From Daucus carota subsp. sativus (taxonomy: Eukaryota; Streptophyta; Magnoliopsida; Apiales; Apiaceae): DNA of 64,000 bases. Where the stretch lies: NCBI RefSeq assembly GCF_001625215.2, contig NC_030384.2, forward strand, positions 31,484,527 to 31,548,526. Reading direction: 5' to 3'. A model generated the notes under the pieces. It was not told the DNA's origin. It saw only the letters and a program-made list of their open reading frames with translations, and ran no database searches. Positions 1-10,093 of the stretch are shown in pieces (the stretch's first letter is position 1; every line of letters starts with the position of its first letter). The position numbers and the translations under genes are program-made.

Positions 1-302
1 GTGCTGTTTTATCCTGGGAGCGATATTGCGACTACCCATCACAGCGTAGTGGGGCAATAATCACTTCAAGAACAGTCTAGTCTTCATCGAAGGGCTAGGC
101 GACTCAGCTGTTCTGTATACTAATTCTAGCGACGGTGTAAGGTGCGCCTTTCTCTTCTTTTCTTGTAATTTATCAGTCACTGATTATTGTATATACGATC
201 TTCGTGCATGCTATATTGTTGTGGTTTCGTTGGCCTACACTTGTTTATATAATATAACTGCTCTATACATTGTTGCTGTGATTTTCACTGTGACTCCCAA
301 CA
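1..302 (+). repeat. 5' LTR, right-hand part
   Basis: Bases 1-302 match 5657-5958 without any difference and end in the terminal CA at 301-302. Only the downstream end of the 976-bp LTR is inside the window. Positions 57-72 are the exact reverse complement of the bases just downstream of this LTR (303-318). Confidence 0.97.
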
Positions 303-318
303 TTCTTGAAGTGATTAT
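303..318 (+). promoter_or_regulatory. Primer-binding site, self-complementary to the LTR
   Basis: The minus-strand primer site should start directly after the LTR. The sequence TTCTTGAAGTGATTAT is not the tRNA-iMet complement (TGGTATCAGAGC) used by many plant copia elements. It pairs perfectly over 16 bases with LTR positions 57-72 (5713-5728 in the 3' LTR). The pairing starts at the first base after the LTR and stops cleanly at both ends. That it is the primer site follows from its position; the priming mechanism is inference. Confidence 0.7.
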
Positions 319-342
319 CTGTTATATTGTGTAGTAAGCAAG

Positions 343-3300
343 ATGGTTAATGAGATTGCGGATTCTGTTGTTGGTGGTGGTGCTGGTTCTGGGTCTGGTG
401 TTACTAGTAACATCGATTGGACTACGTATCGTTTTCCACAGCCCATTGATTTATCAGGTATTCCTGATAAATTCGGTGGGGGAGTTTCTTTTTCTCGTTG
501 GCAGAAAAAGATGAAACTGTGGCTTACGGTTAAGGGTCTATGGCCGGTGTTGCAGTATGAGAAACCAGTTGTGGTACAGGAAAAGGCTGAAACCCTTAAG
601 GCCTATGCTATGTGGGAGGAAAAGGATGGGGTGGCTAGGGCTGCTATTCTAGCAGCCTTAACGAACACTCTGTTCGATGTTTACTCATCTGACTCCTACA
701 CTGCTAAGACCTTGTGGGAGAAACTTGATCAGACACACAATACTGACTCGCAAGGGTTGGAAAAGTATTCTGTGGCTAAGTTCCTGGACTTCAAACTGGT
801 GGATACAAAATCCATGACTGAGCAGGTGCATGAGTTTGAGACGTTGGTGCATGCTTTGAAGGAGTCCGGAATGGACCTTCCTGAAAAGTTTTTGGTTATG
901 TCTGTGATTGAAAAACTCCCTAAGTCTTGGGAAGAGTTTGCACTCTCCCTGAAAAGGCAGAAGGGAGAGATCACTTGGACTAGCCTGATGCTGGATATCT
1001 CTGTGCAGGAGCAGCACAAGTCCAAACAGGGACATGTGATGCCAACTGAATCTGGTAGCTCGAAGGTCAATGTAGTGACTGTGGGACAGAAAAGAAAGTC
1101 TGTCGCTAAGAAGGTGAACACTAAGCCCAAAACTGACAAGGGCAAGGCTAAGAAATCAAAGGCCAACAAACCATGTTGGTCTTGTGGACAGGTTGGTCAT
1201 TGGAGTAAGGACTGTCCTGTAAAGAAAGCAAAGAAAGCTGAGGTGGTAGCACAAGCAAATACTGTGCTTGGAACCACTGATGGGCCTGTGCTTAACATGG
1301 TTGTTGGTGAGGCTGTTGCTTCTGAAACCAATGACGGGTATGTTAAGTACAACCCTGAACTATTTTCCACTTATCTGTCTAATGAGTGGTTGATTGATAC
1401 GGGAGCTAATGTGCACATTTGTGCTGATATTACTCTGTTTGTATCTTATCAACAGGCTCATGGGATGACAGTGACGATGGGGAATGCTAGTGCGGCTCAA
1501 GTTCGTGGAATAGGAAACGTGGACCTGAAGTTTGCTTCAGGGCGTGTTCTATCCCTTACTAGAGTGCATCATGTTCCCGAGATTCGTAGAAATATTATTA
1601 GTGGAAGTTGTTTAGTTAAAAATGGCTTTGAACTTTCTTTAAAGTGTAATAAAGTAGTTATTACTCAGACTGGTGTGTTTTTTGGCAAGGGCTACTTGTC
1701 AGACGGCTTGTTTTTAATAAATGTGGAGCCTGTTTTAGGCGGTTTTATTAATGATATTGCTTCTCCTTCTGTTAATAATATTGAATCATCCGATTTGTGG
1801 CACTCTAGGCTTGGTCATTTAAATTTTGGTGCTCTAAAGAATATGATGAACTTAGAGTTGATTCCAAAGCATGCCATTGATAAGACTAAATGTCAAGTAT
1901 GTGTGACAGCTAAACTAACAAGGAAACCTTTTCATAGTGTGGTTAGGGATTCTGACTTGTTAGATTTAGTGCACTCGGACATATGTGAATTTGGTGGTGT
2001 GTTGACTAAGGAACACTGTAGATATTTCATTACCTTTATAGATGATTGTAGTAGATATTGTTATGTTTATTTTCTTAAACATAAAGATGAAGCACTTGAA
2101 AAATTCATTAGATTTAAAACTGAAGTTGAAACACAAACTGGTAAAGTACTTAAACGTTTGAGATCTGATAGAGGTGGTGAATATACGGGAAACACCTTTA
2201 ATGAATTTTGCAAGAGCAATGGTATAATTCATGAGGTGACTCCACCATATACACCTGAGTCTAATGGGGTGGCAGAACGAAAGAACAGAACTTTTAAAGA
2301 TATGATTAACAGTATGTTGATTAATTCGGGGTTGCCCAAGTACATGTGGGGGGAGGCTCTGAATACGGCTTGCCATATTCTGAATAGAGTCCCTCTGAAA
2401 CATATGGACAAGACACCTTACGAATTATGGAAAGGCAGGAAAACTAGTCTAAAGTATCTTCGTGTGTGGGGGTGCCTTGCGAAGGTACTTGTCCCTGAAC
2501 ACAAGAGAAAGAAACTAGGGCCGAAAACTGTTGATTGTATCTTTCTGGGCTATCTCGAAACCACTACAGCTATGAGATTTTTAGTATTAAAATCTGACAT
2601 AGATGGTATAGTGGCAAACACGATAGTTGAGTTTCGTGATGCAACATTCTTTGAGGATGTCTTCCCTATGAAGACTGGTATACCTCAAAGTTCTTCTAGT
2701 GTTGATCCTACTCACACATCTAGTTCTATTCCCGATCAAGTGGAAAAGATGACAAATGTGGGGGCAGATCCTACTAGTAGCTCTACTCCTAATGAAGTTG
2801 AGGAACCTAGAAGGAGCAAGCGTGCAAAGGTAGTTAAGGACTTTGGAAGTGATTTTATCACTTACAATGTCGAGGACGAACCTTTGACTTTCCGACAAGC
2901 CATGGATTCTTCGGAATCTAGGCACTGGAAAGGCGCTGTGAAGAGTGAAATTGACTCTATTGTTTCTAACGGAACATGGGAGTTGGTTGACCTCCCTCCT
3001 GGGTGTTCTACTATAGGATGTAGGTGGATCTTCAAAAGGAAGATGAAACCAGATGGCTCAATAGATAAGTATAAAGCTAGATTGGTTGCTAAAGGTTTTA
3101 GGCAAAGAGAAGGTATTGACTACTTTGATACATACTCTCCTGTTGCAAGATTGACAACGATCCGAATGCTTGTAGCATTGGCTTCCGTACATGGTCTTAT
3201 CATCCATCAAATGGATGTAAAGACAGCTTTTCTTCATGGTGATCTTGAAGAAGAGATTTATATGGATCAGCCTGAGGGATTTGTTGCATCTGGCAATGAG

Positions 3301-4458
3301 AGCAAAGTATGTAAGTTAGTCAAATCCATCTACGGCTTGAAACAAGCACCTAGAGACTGGCACAAAAAGTTTGATGACACTGTTTTGACTTTTGATTTTA
3401 TAGTTAATGATAATGACAAGTGTGTCTACTATAAGGTTAAAGGAAATGAACATATTGTGTTGTGCTTGTATGTGGATGATATACTACTGTTTGGAACCAA
3501 TATTGAGATTATTAACGAGACAAAGAATTTCTTGAAAAGACACTTTGAAATGAAGGACATGGGTGAGGCGAATGTCATTCTTGGACTCAAGCTGACTCAG
3601 TCAACTGAGGGAATAACCTTGTCACAATCTCATTATATAGAGAAATCTATACTTGAGAAGTATGGTTATTCAAATTGTAGAATTGCTAGTACACCATATG
3701 ATCCTAAAGTTGCTCTTATCAAGAATGCTTCAGGTGTACCTGTGTCTCAGTTAAGATATTCTCAGATTATTGGTAGTTTGCAATATCTTGCTAATGGTAC
3801 TAGACCAGATATAACATATTCTGTGTCTAAGTTAGCAAGATATACAAGCTGTCCAAACAGAACTCATTGGGATGCTCTAGATAGAGTACTTAGATATCTG
3901 AAAGGCACCATATATCTTGGGTTGCACTACAGGAGATATCCGAGTGTGCTTGAGGGATATAGTGATGCAAGTTGGATAGCTAAGAAGTCTGGTTCCAATG
4001 GAGTGACTGGATATCTGTTTACCCTTGCGGGTGGAGCAGTATCCTGGAAGTCGACTAGACAGACTATAGTAACTCGGTCTACGTTTGAGGCCGAGTTGTG
4101 TGCATTGGATGCCACGGGTACGGAGGCTGAATGGTTACATGGACTCATGTCTGTGTTACCTGTAGTAAGTCGTCCGCTACCGGCAATTTCTGTTCATTGT
4201 GATAGCCGTACAACTATCGACAAGATCAGAAGTGTCAAGTATAATGCTAAAACAAAGAGACACATCCAAGTTAGACTTAAGTCTATAAGGGGTTTGGTGT
4301 CTGATCGGACTATTGCTATTGAGTTCATTGGAACTCAAGATAACATAGCTGATCCACTGACTAAAGGGCTTGAGCATGCTGTTGTCCTTAAGTCAAGGTT
4401 GGGGATGGGACTGATAACCCATCATGATTCATCTACAGCGGGAACCCAATACATCTGA
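343..4458 (+). CDS. Ty1/copia gag-pol polyprotein, intact
   Basis: One open frame of 1371 residues encodes all retrotransposition functions. In order: an N-terminal Gag region with a CCHC zinc knuckle (CWSCGQVGHWSKDC, about 278-291); an aspartic protease (DTGA at 352-355); integrase with an HHCC zinc domain (about 485-525) and the catalytic triad D546, D609, E645, with exactly 35 residues between the last two; reverse transcriptase with YVDD at 1043-1046; and RNase H with its first Asp near 1208 (YSDASW) and a C-terminal block ending DNIADPLTKGL. All catalytic residues I could check are present and no frame is broken. The start is the first ATG after the LTR leader, 40 bases past the LTR end. 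Gag and Pol share one frame without a shift, as is usual for plant copia elements. The family call is firm; current activity is not shown. Confidence 0.97.
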   Translation: MVNEIADSVVGGGAGSGSGVTSNIDWTTYRFPQPIDLSGIPDKFGGGVSFSRWQKKMKLWLTVKGLWPVLQYEKPVVVQEKAETLKAYAMWEEKDGVARAAILAALTNTLFDVYSSDSYTAKTLWEKLDQTHNTDSQGLEKYSVAKFLDFKLVDTKSMTEQVHEFETLVHALKESGMDLPEKFLVMSVIEKLPKSWEEFALSLKRQKGEITWTSLMLDISVQEQHKSKQGHVMPTESGSSKVNVVTVGQKRKSVAKKVNTKPKTDKGKAKKSKANKPCWSCGQVGHWSKDCPVKKAKKAEVVAQANTVLGTTDGPVLNMVVGEAVASETNDGYVKYNPELFSTYLSNEWLIDTGANVHICADITLFVSYQQAHGMTVTMGNASAAQVRGIGNVDLKFASGRVLSLTRVHHVPEIRRNIISGSCLVKNGFELSLKCNKVVITQTGVFFGKGYLSDGLFLINVEPVLGGFINDIASPSVNNIESSDLWHSRLGHLNFGALKNMMNLELIPKHAIDKTKCQVCVTAKLTRKPFHSVVRDSDLLDLVHSDICEFGGVLTKEHCRYFITFIDDCSRYCYVYFLKHKDEALEKFIRFKTEVETQTGKVLKRLRSDRGGEYTGNTFNEFCKSNGIIHEVTPPYTPESNGVAERKNRTFKDMINSMLINSGLPKYMWGEALNTACHILNRVPLKHMDKTPYELWKGRKTSLKYLRVWGCLAKVLVPEHKRKKLGPKTVDCIFLGYLETTTAMRFLVLKSDIDGIVANTIVEFRDATFFEDVFPMKTGIPQSSSSVDPTHTSSSIPDQVEKMTNVGADPTSSSTPNEVEEPRRSKRAKVVKDFGSDFITYNVEDEPLTFRQAMDSSESRHWKGAVKSEIDSIVSNGTWELVDLPPGCSTIGCRWIFKRKMKPDGSIDKYKARLVAKGFRQREGIDYFDTYSPVARLTTIRMLVALASVHGLIIHQMDVKTAFLHGDLEEEIYMDQPEGFVASGNESKVCKLVKSIYGLKQAPRDWHKKFDDTVLTFDFIVNDNDKCVYYKVKGNEHIVLCLYVDDILLFGTNIEIINETKNFLKRHFEMKDMGEANVILGLKLTQSTEGITLSQSHYIEKSILEKYGYSNCRIASTPYDPKVALIKNASGVPVSQLRYSQIIGSLQYLANGTRPDITYSVSKLARYTSCPNRTHWDALDRVLRYLKGTIYLGLHYRRYPSVLEGYSDASWIAKKSGSNGVTGYLFTLAGGAVSWKSTRQTIVTRSTFEAELCALDATGTEAEWLHGLMSVLPVVSRPLPAISVHCDSRTTIDKIRSVKYNAKTKRHIQVRLKSIRGLVSDRTIAIEFIGTQDNIADPLTKGLEHAVVLKSRLGMGLITHHDSSTAGTQYI

Positions 4459-4982
4459 GAGGAGATCCCTCAAAGTGTATTCAATGTGGTAAACAAGCTG
4501 TAAGGGTGGATCGGTAGTACCTTTAACTACAATATAGATACTTATGCATCTGAGTCTATCCCCTGCAAACCTAAAAGGTACTGACACTGCAAGTATAGCA
4601 AGAGTTTTTAGAACTCTGAATGGGGTCAAGTCATTTGACGAGATGGTTGCAGTACATCTCTGGAGATGCCCAGCTAAGCGAATGTAATTGTGAGGTCGCA
4701 ATTAGAGGAAAGGGTTATTCCTTGAAACATTCGACGAACAGGATCGAGACACGACCATTAATGTCTCAAAGCCGTAGATCGGCACCATAGCCTTTGACTT
4801 GTCGTCGTCTATGGAGTGTGGTTACACCCAACGGATAGAGATTCAAGGTGAAACAATCCATCTATATCCGGTAGCCATCGAAGTAGGGGACTTAGGAGGG
4901 TTCAAACCCGGAAGGGTACCTACTCTGAAAAACAAGTCATGATGAGGACTAATATGCATATCTATATGGAATTGTGGGGGAT
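4459..4982 (+). other. Post-pol untranslated spacer and polypurine tract
   Basis: About 515 bases separate the pol stop codon from the 3' LTR. I see no coding domain or envelope-like frame here. The stretch ends with a G-rich purine run (GTGGGGGA, about 4974-4981) directly before the LTR terminal TG at 4983. That is where plus-strand priming is expected. Confidence 0.75.
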
Positions 4983-5116
4983 TGTTAGAAAATGGAAAGT
5001 TTAAAACATATTTTTAATATGTTCTTGATGTAATTTCCGGGACATTTTCTTAGTGAAATCCATTGAGAAATAGAGTTGAATACAGTGGCTTGAAAGAGCT
5101 TGAAATGAGAATGTGA

Positions 5117-5453
5117 TTCATTTAATCTGGACAAATGAATCTGGTCAGTATATCTGATAGATACAGCTTCATTGAATCTGGACAAATGAATCTGGTCAGT
5201 ATCTCTAACAGATTCAGATTCATTGAATGTGGACAAATGAATCTGGTCAGTATATCTGATAGATACAGATTCATTGAACCTGGACAAATGAATCTGGTCA
5301 GTATGTCTGACAGATACAGATTCATTGAACCTGGACAAATGAATCTGGTCAGAATGTCTGACAGATACAGATTCATTGAACCTGGACAAATGAATCTGGT
5401 CAGAATGTCTGACAGATACAGATTCATTGAACCTGGACAAATGAATCTGGACG
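5117..5453 (+). repeat. 51-bp tandem array in U3 of the LTR
   Basis: The anchor GGACAAATGAATCTGG recurs at 5129, 5180, 5231, 5282, 5333, 5384 and 5435 (the last copy ends ...GGAC), always 51 bases apart. Units at the 3' side are the most alike. Each unit contains two palindromes: CAGATTCAT...ATGAATCTG (9-bp arms) and, in the 3' units, GTCAGA...TCTGAC (6-bp arms). The array lies just upstream of the TATA box. Tandem U3 repeats act as enhancers in some plant copia elements such as Tnt1 and Tto1, so an enhancer role is a reasonable inference. Confidence 0.93.
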
Positions 5454-5471
5454 GTGTGTTGGTGCCTTGGC

Positions 5472-5489
5472 CTCACTATAAATAGTGAG
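5472..5489 (+). promoter_or_regulatory. LTR TATA box inside a palindrome
   Basis: TATAAATA lies at 5477-5484. The flanking bases form a perfect inverted repeat, CTCACTAT-AA-ATAGTGAG, centred on the box. Transcription would be expected to start about 30 bases downstream, near 5510. The corresponding site of the 5' LTR is left of the window. Confidence 0.75.
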
Positions 5490-5958
5490 CCTCGACACTT
5501 GAGTTGCAACACGGGAAAAACACAAACACCATTCTCATTCTTCTCTCTTACACTCTCACCATCTACTCCGATATATACACATATACATACTGTTCTCGGG
5601 CGAACTGAGGTGTTGATCGCTGTTGATCGTACTCGTGTCTGTGAGCGGTTCGGTCTGTGCTGTTTTATCCTGGGAGCGATATTGCGACTACCCATCACAG
5701 CGTAGTGGGGCAATAATCACTTCAAGAACAGTCTAGTCTTCATCGAAGGGCTAGGCGACTCAGCTGTTCTGTATACTAATTCTAGCGACGGTGTAAGGTG
5801 CGCCTTTCTCTTCTTTTCTTGTAATTTATCAGTCACTGATTATTGTATATACGATCTTCGTGCATGCTATATTGTTGTGGTTTCGTTGGCCTACACTTGT
5901 TTATATAATATAACTGCTCTATACATTGTTGCTGTGATTTTCACTGTGACTCCCAACA

Positions 5959-7119
5959 ATAAGAATAGGAAAAACTGTAACGGAGTTTCCTAGTTCCGGT
6001 TCACTACTAGACACAAGACATGACATTGGTTACATAGGTGAGAGATGTGCATGGTACAATTTTTAACTTGTTGCATTAAACGAGCACCGTATGTTTCGTG
6101 GAGTTTTATTTATTGGATATTTTGTATTTGTATATACTTTGAACGTTAAATGTTGTTAAATGTTATTTTCCTAATAATTTACTTATTTTCATAGATATAA
6201 TTGTTTATATTTACTAATCATATATAAGTTACTTACATTTATATATTAGAATATATATATGCAAGGTTGCATAAGAAAGTTTTTTATAATGAGGTATGAA
6301 ATCTAATACTATTCTCATAAATTTAAAATTATATTTGATGTGAGCCATTCATTTGAAAATACTATCCAAGTCTCCAACCACTATTATATTCTCCCTACAA
6401 ACTCCGCCCATATTCTCCATACAAACTCCGCCCACCACCCAACAGCAGGCTTTGGTCGCTCTCTAGCCGTCATGCTCCGTCGACCTCCCCGCCCACCTCC
6501 AATCATTCCCACCAAAAATCTTTGACCATGTTATTCCTCCGACTTAACCTTTAATTATGATCACTTCAATTATACGTATTATTTTTCATCATTGTTGAAT
6601 TTCCAATCTTGATCATTATCATCATTATTTTTTTACTTTCCATGTCTTGTATTTTATATTTCATGAAGACTTTCAAAGATACTTAATGATTACGATCAAA
6701 CTCCCTCGATGAGTATCACATGAAAAGTTAAATTTTTGTATATGGTGGTGAATTTTCTTGAAATTTTAGTGATTTATATTTTTTTTACTGTTTTTGTTTA
6801 TTTTCTAGTGATTAGCGGTAAAAATAGTGATTAGTGGTGGCGGTTCGGTGGTTGTGACAATTTTCACTTAGTTGTGTTGATTAAATTTAAATTATATGAT
6901 TTCAGCACAATGTTAGTGAATATGTGGCGTTGGTCTTTAGGCGGCGAAGTATGATGGTTTGTGACGGTTCGCATATGATTATCTTAAATTGCTTCTAATT
7001 TTATGATATGCGAGTGGCGGTCATAAAAAATGATGGTCGGAGGTTGGTAGGAGCTGGCTGTGGAATAATTAATGTTGGACAATACTACCAATATAAGTAA
7101 TACAATCATCGTTATATAT
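5959..7119. other. AT-rich spacer, no gene seen
   Basis: No recognisable coding region. A C-rich patch at about 6395-6520 contains two copies of ACAAACTCCGCCCA 20-odd bases apart and an unsupported 61-codon frame. The rest is AT-rich unique-looking DNA. Confidence 0.5.
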
Positions 7120-8170
7120 ATAGGGACTGTTATACAGCCACTGTTGGATTGGGAACCCCCAAATGTCAGCTGTTGGATGAGAAGAACTCCCAGCAATATT
7201 TCATTGCGGGGACTTAAGTAAGTCACCGTTGAATAGGGAACCACCAAATTTCAGCCGTTGGATGAGAAGAACTCCCTGCAATGTTTCATTGCGAGGACTT
7301 AAGTACCCGCGATAAAACATGACGGAAACTATTATACCCGTAATGAGACATAGTGGGGACTATTATACCCATAATGAGACATTGCATTGAACACTAAAGG
7401 ATTTTAGCTATTATATCTTATCCAAACTGCCCTTCCACAACTTTTACTTTAGTTAATATTTTTACTTTCATTTTTTTTAAATATTCAATTATCTTCATTA
7501 AATGAAGATAGATATTAAAATTAAAAGATATGTAACTTTTTTCAAATGAATGAATTTATCTATTATATTATTCATACTAAAATAAATTATATCACTAGAA
7601 TGTTTAAAAATATTAACATATTTTTTTGACAGAAAAGGTATTAAAATATTTATTTATTGCGGTACACAAAAATATCCATCCCCGCAATGTATCATTGCGG
7701 GTACACCAAAATATCGTTAAACCTCATGCACAGCTAAAGAACCTACTGCCCAGCTAAAGTACACCGCAATGAATCATTGTAGGTACTATTCATCCCCGCA
7801 ATGTTTCATTGCAGAATATTATTCAATCCCGCAATGTATCATGATCACTAAAAGAACTGATCGAAATTATCATGATTACTACAAGAGTTAAAATCATTAT
7901 CAAATAAATATGCCGTAATATGGTAAAGAGGAGTACCTTTTTTTTATCTTCAAAACGTTCAAAATCAAAGAATGAAATGGGTGACGAAGATGGAGTAATT
8001 TTGATGCGGGGACTTATATACCCGCAATTTTTCATTGCGGGGATGCAATATTTCTTTGCGGAAAGTTTTTTTTCAACCGTAGGATCACAGCAATGGGTGT
8101 ATATAATTTGGTGGCTGAAAACCGGTCCTATCCACTTGTGGCTGTGGACCGGTTTCATATGTGTGTGTGT
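7120..8170. repeat. Palindromic CCGCAATG repeat region, possible non-autonomous element
   Basis: Two degenerate 84-bp direct copies lie at about 7139-7222 and 7223-7307; both contain GTTGGATGAGAAGAACTCCC. Variants of CCGCAATG-n3-CATTGCGG recur near 7190, 7275, 7681, 7763, 7794, 7828 and 8021. The copy at 7681-7701 has perfect 9-bp arms. GTGGCTG blocks near the right end resemble the inverted left end. I could not fix termini or a target duplication, so element class is open. Confidence 0.5.
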
Positions 8171-8505
8171 GTTTTTATGTATAAATTCATAAACCGATAC
8201 TAAATGTTAGACTAATATCATTTATATTTGGACCAAGTCTCTCAAAAGTTTGTATGAAATTATCACTAGAAATATATCGATAATTCTCATATAAATAGAG
8301 TCAACTCACTCCACTAGTATAAAAGAGAATTTTCTCATATTTTTTTTGAATAAATTGGAAAGAATAGATATTAAAATATAAAAGCAAGATTTTATAAGAA
8401 TCAACTTGTCCTTGATGTATGTTTATATAATTATCAAAACACTAATAAGAAAATTATTCTCACAACAGCATTAATATAATAACAAAACTATCTCAAAATC
8501 TTATA

Positions 8506-8551
<46 letters not shown>

Positions 8552-9110
8552 GTATATATATTAGTATCTCTGTCAAATTCAAGAACTTATTCAAGAGTTT
8601 TTCAAACCAAAAATGGGGTAAGATATCTAAATAAATTTAAAGTTACAACCATAAAAATTGAATAAAGAACAATTATGTCACCTAATAGAAAATCTTAACA
8701 AAATTATGATCTACACATATATTTTTAAGAAATACGGGAAAGAAAAATTAATCAAGTGAATAAAAATAAACCATATCATTATAACCAATTGAAATGACTT
8801 TAAAAATATGCAAGAAACGAACGAGTAAGCGAACCCCAAACTAAATCAAATAATCAAAAGTGAAGCCAATTCAAACCGAACTATTTAAAACTAAATTGGA
8901 ATCCATCAAAATTCATAAACTATATCCCAATCCAAATTAAAAATAAAATTGATTTTATATCCAAACTATTTTTGAATCTAACTAAGAACCTAATCAACAA
9001 ATCAAACATAAATCAACAAACTGTAGCCAATTTTAAATTAAACATAAATTAAATTCTTTTTTTTTGAAAAAACATTAATTGAATTCTAATTCACACTATA
9101 TCTAAATTTA

Positions 9111-9205
<95 letters not shown>

Positions 9206-10050
9206 CGTCATTGCTTATGTGTGTGTCATATGTGTGTGTGTCATTGCTTATATATATACATTTCCACTAATAGATAAGAGAAATAAATTAAAATAATCAA
9301 TTCTAAGAAGTTGTCAGTCCCGTTAAAGTGTGAAATATGAAACCATTCAACGAACATCGAGAAATAATCAAGATTAAAACTAAACTCAAATAACAACAAC
9401 AAAAATTATCTTGACTGATTTAAAAAGGAAGCTATTATTAGAAATCAAAAGTAATATCGTCGAAGGAAAATTTGAACCTATATGTGAAGAAGAAAACTTG
9501 AATACCATATAACTAGTCAGGAACCATGTACAATTATCGATGATCAATCTATTCTAGGTAGAATTAATTTAACTGTTGATACCATGATAAAGTATAAAGT
9601 TATTCATATTTTGGAGCATTTGTTACTCCAATATAATTTGATGTAAATTATAGTTGTGATCATTATGATACAGATGATACTTATGTGAAGGTCAATTACC
9701 TAGTTCAATGCAGGTTGGATCGCTCGAGATGTCATTATAATACGTTTTAAATTAAAAAATTGAGATATTCCATGTGTTAGACAATCCACAAACAAAACAA
9801 ATATTGTTTTAGCTCGTGCTTTATTTCACAACCACGTTGTAGTTGACAGTTTGTATCGACCGGATTCAATGCTTTCTTAAAATGTTGTCTTAGTAAAAAT
9901 TATTTTTTTAAAACAAAATGATCTAAACATTAGGTTTTTGAAAGTGTTTTTAAATAAAAAGTTGTTTTCATCGCATTAATGTTCCCTTCCTGCCGCTTTA
10001 TATTAATAATACATTGTTTGTTTCATATTTGATGGGCTCATTAACTTTTA

Positions 10051-10092
<42 letters not shown>
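8171..10092. other. Spacer with three (TA)n microsatellites
   Basis: No gene seen. Dinucleotide TA tracts occupy about 8511-8538 (followed by TATG repeats), 9113-9200 (44 AT units, followed by GCGCGC and GT-rich bases) and 10055-10092. The last tract abuts the end of the putative Helitron at 10093. The rest is AT-rich. Confidence 0.8.

Positions 10093-10093
<1 letters not shown>

Larger units (their letters stand above)
1..5958 (+). mobile_element. Ty1/copia LTR retrotransposon, nearly complete, young
   Basis: The order is partial 5' LTR (1-302), primer-binding region (303-318), one gag-pol frame (343-4458), untranslated spacer, purine tract and full 3' LTR (4983-5958). The order protease, integrase, reverse transcriptase, RNase H is that of Ty1/copia. 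The left 674 bases of the 5' LTR lie outside the window. The 302 comparable LTR bases are identical, and the polyprotein has no stop or frameshift, so the copy may be autonomous. The LTR ends are TGTT...AACA. The 3' flank begins ATAAG; the matching 5' target duplication cannot be checked because that side is missing. Confidence 0.97.
4983..5958 (+). repeat. 3' LTR, full length (976 bp)
   Basis: It starts TGTTAG and ends CCAACA, giving TGTT/AACA inverted termini. The left part (U3) carries a 51-bp tandem array (5117-5453) and a TATA box at 5477. The downstream part (5657-5958) equals window bases 1-302 exactly. Small frames of up to 242 codons on both strands here come from the array, whose period is a multiple of three, and are not genes. 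Confidence 0.96.

Noticed and set aside
5117..5453. CRISPR-like regular repeats
   Set aside because: The whole 51-bp unit repeats without unique spacers and lies in the U3 of a plant LTR.
4985..5713. Frames of 242, 116 and 101 codons in the 3' LTR
   Set aside because: They arise from the 51-bp array, whose period is a multiple of three so that stop-free frames repeat on both strands. They have no family features.
7823..8192. Overlapping frames of 111 and 90 codons
   Set aside because: They lie in the palindromic repeat region, on both strands, with no family match that I can see.
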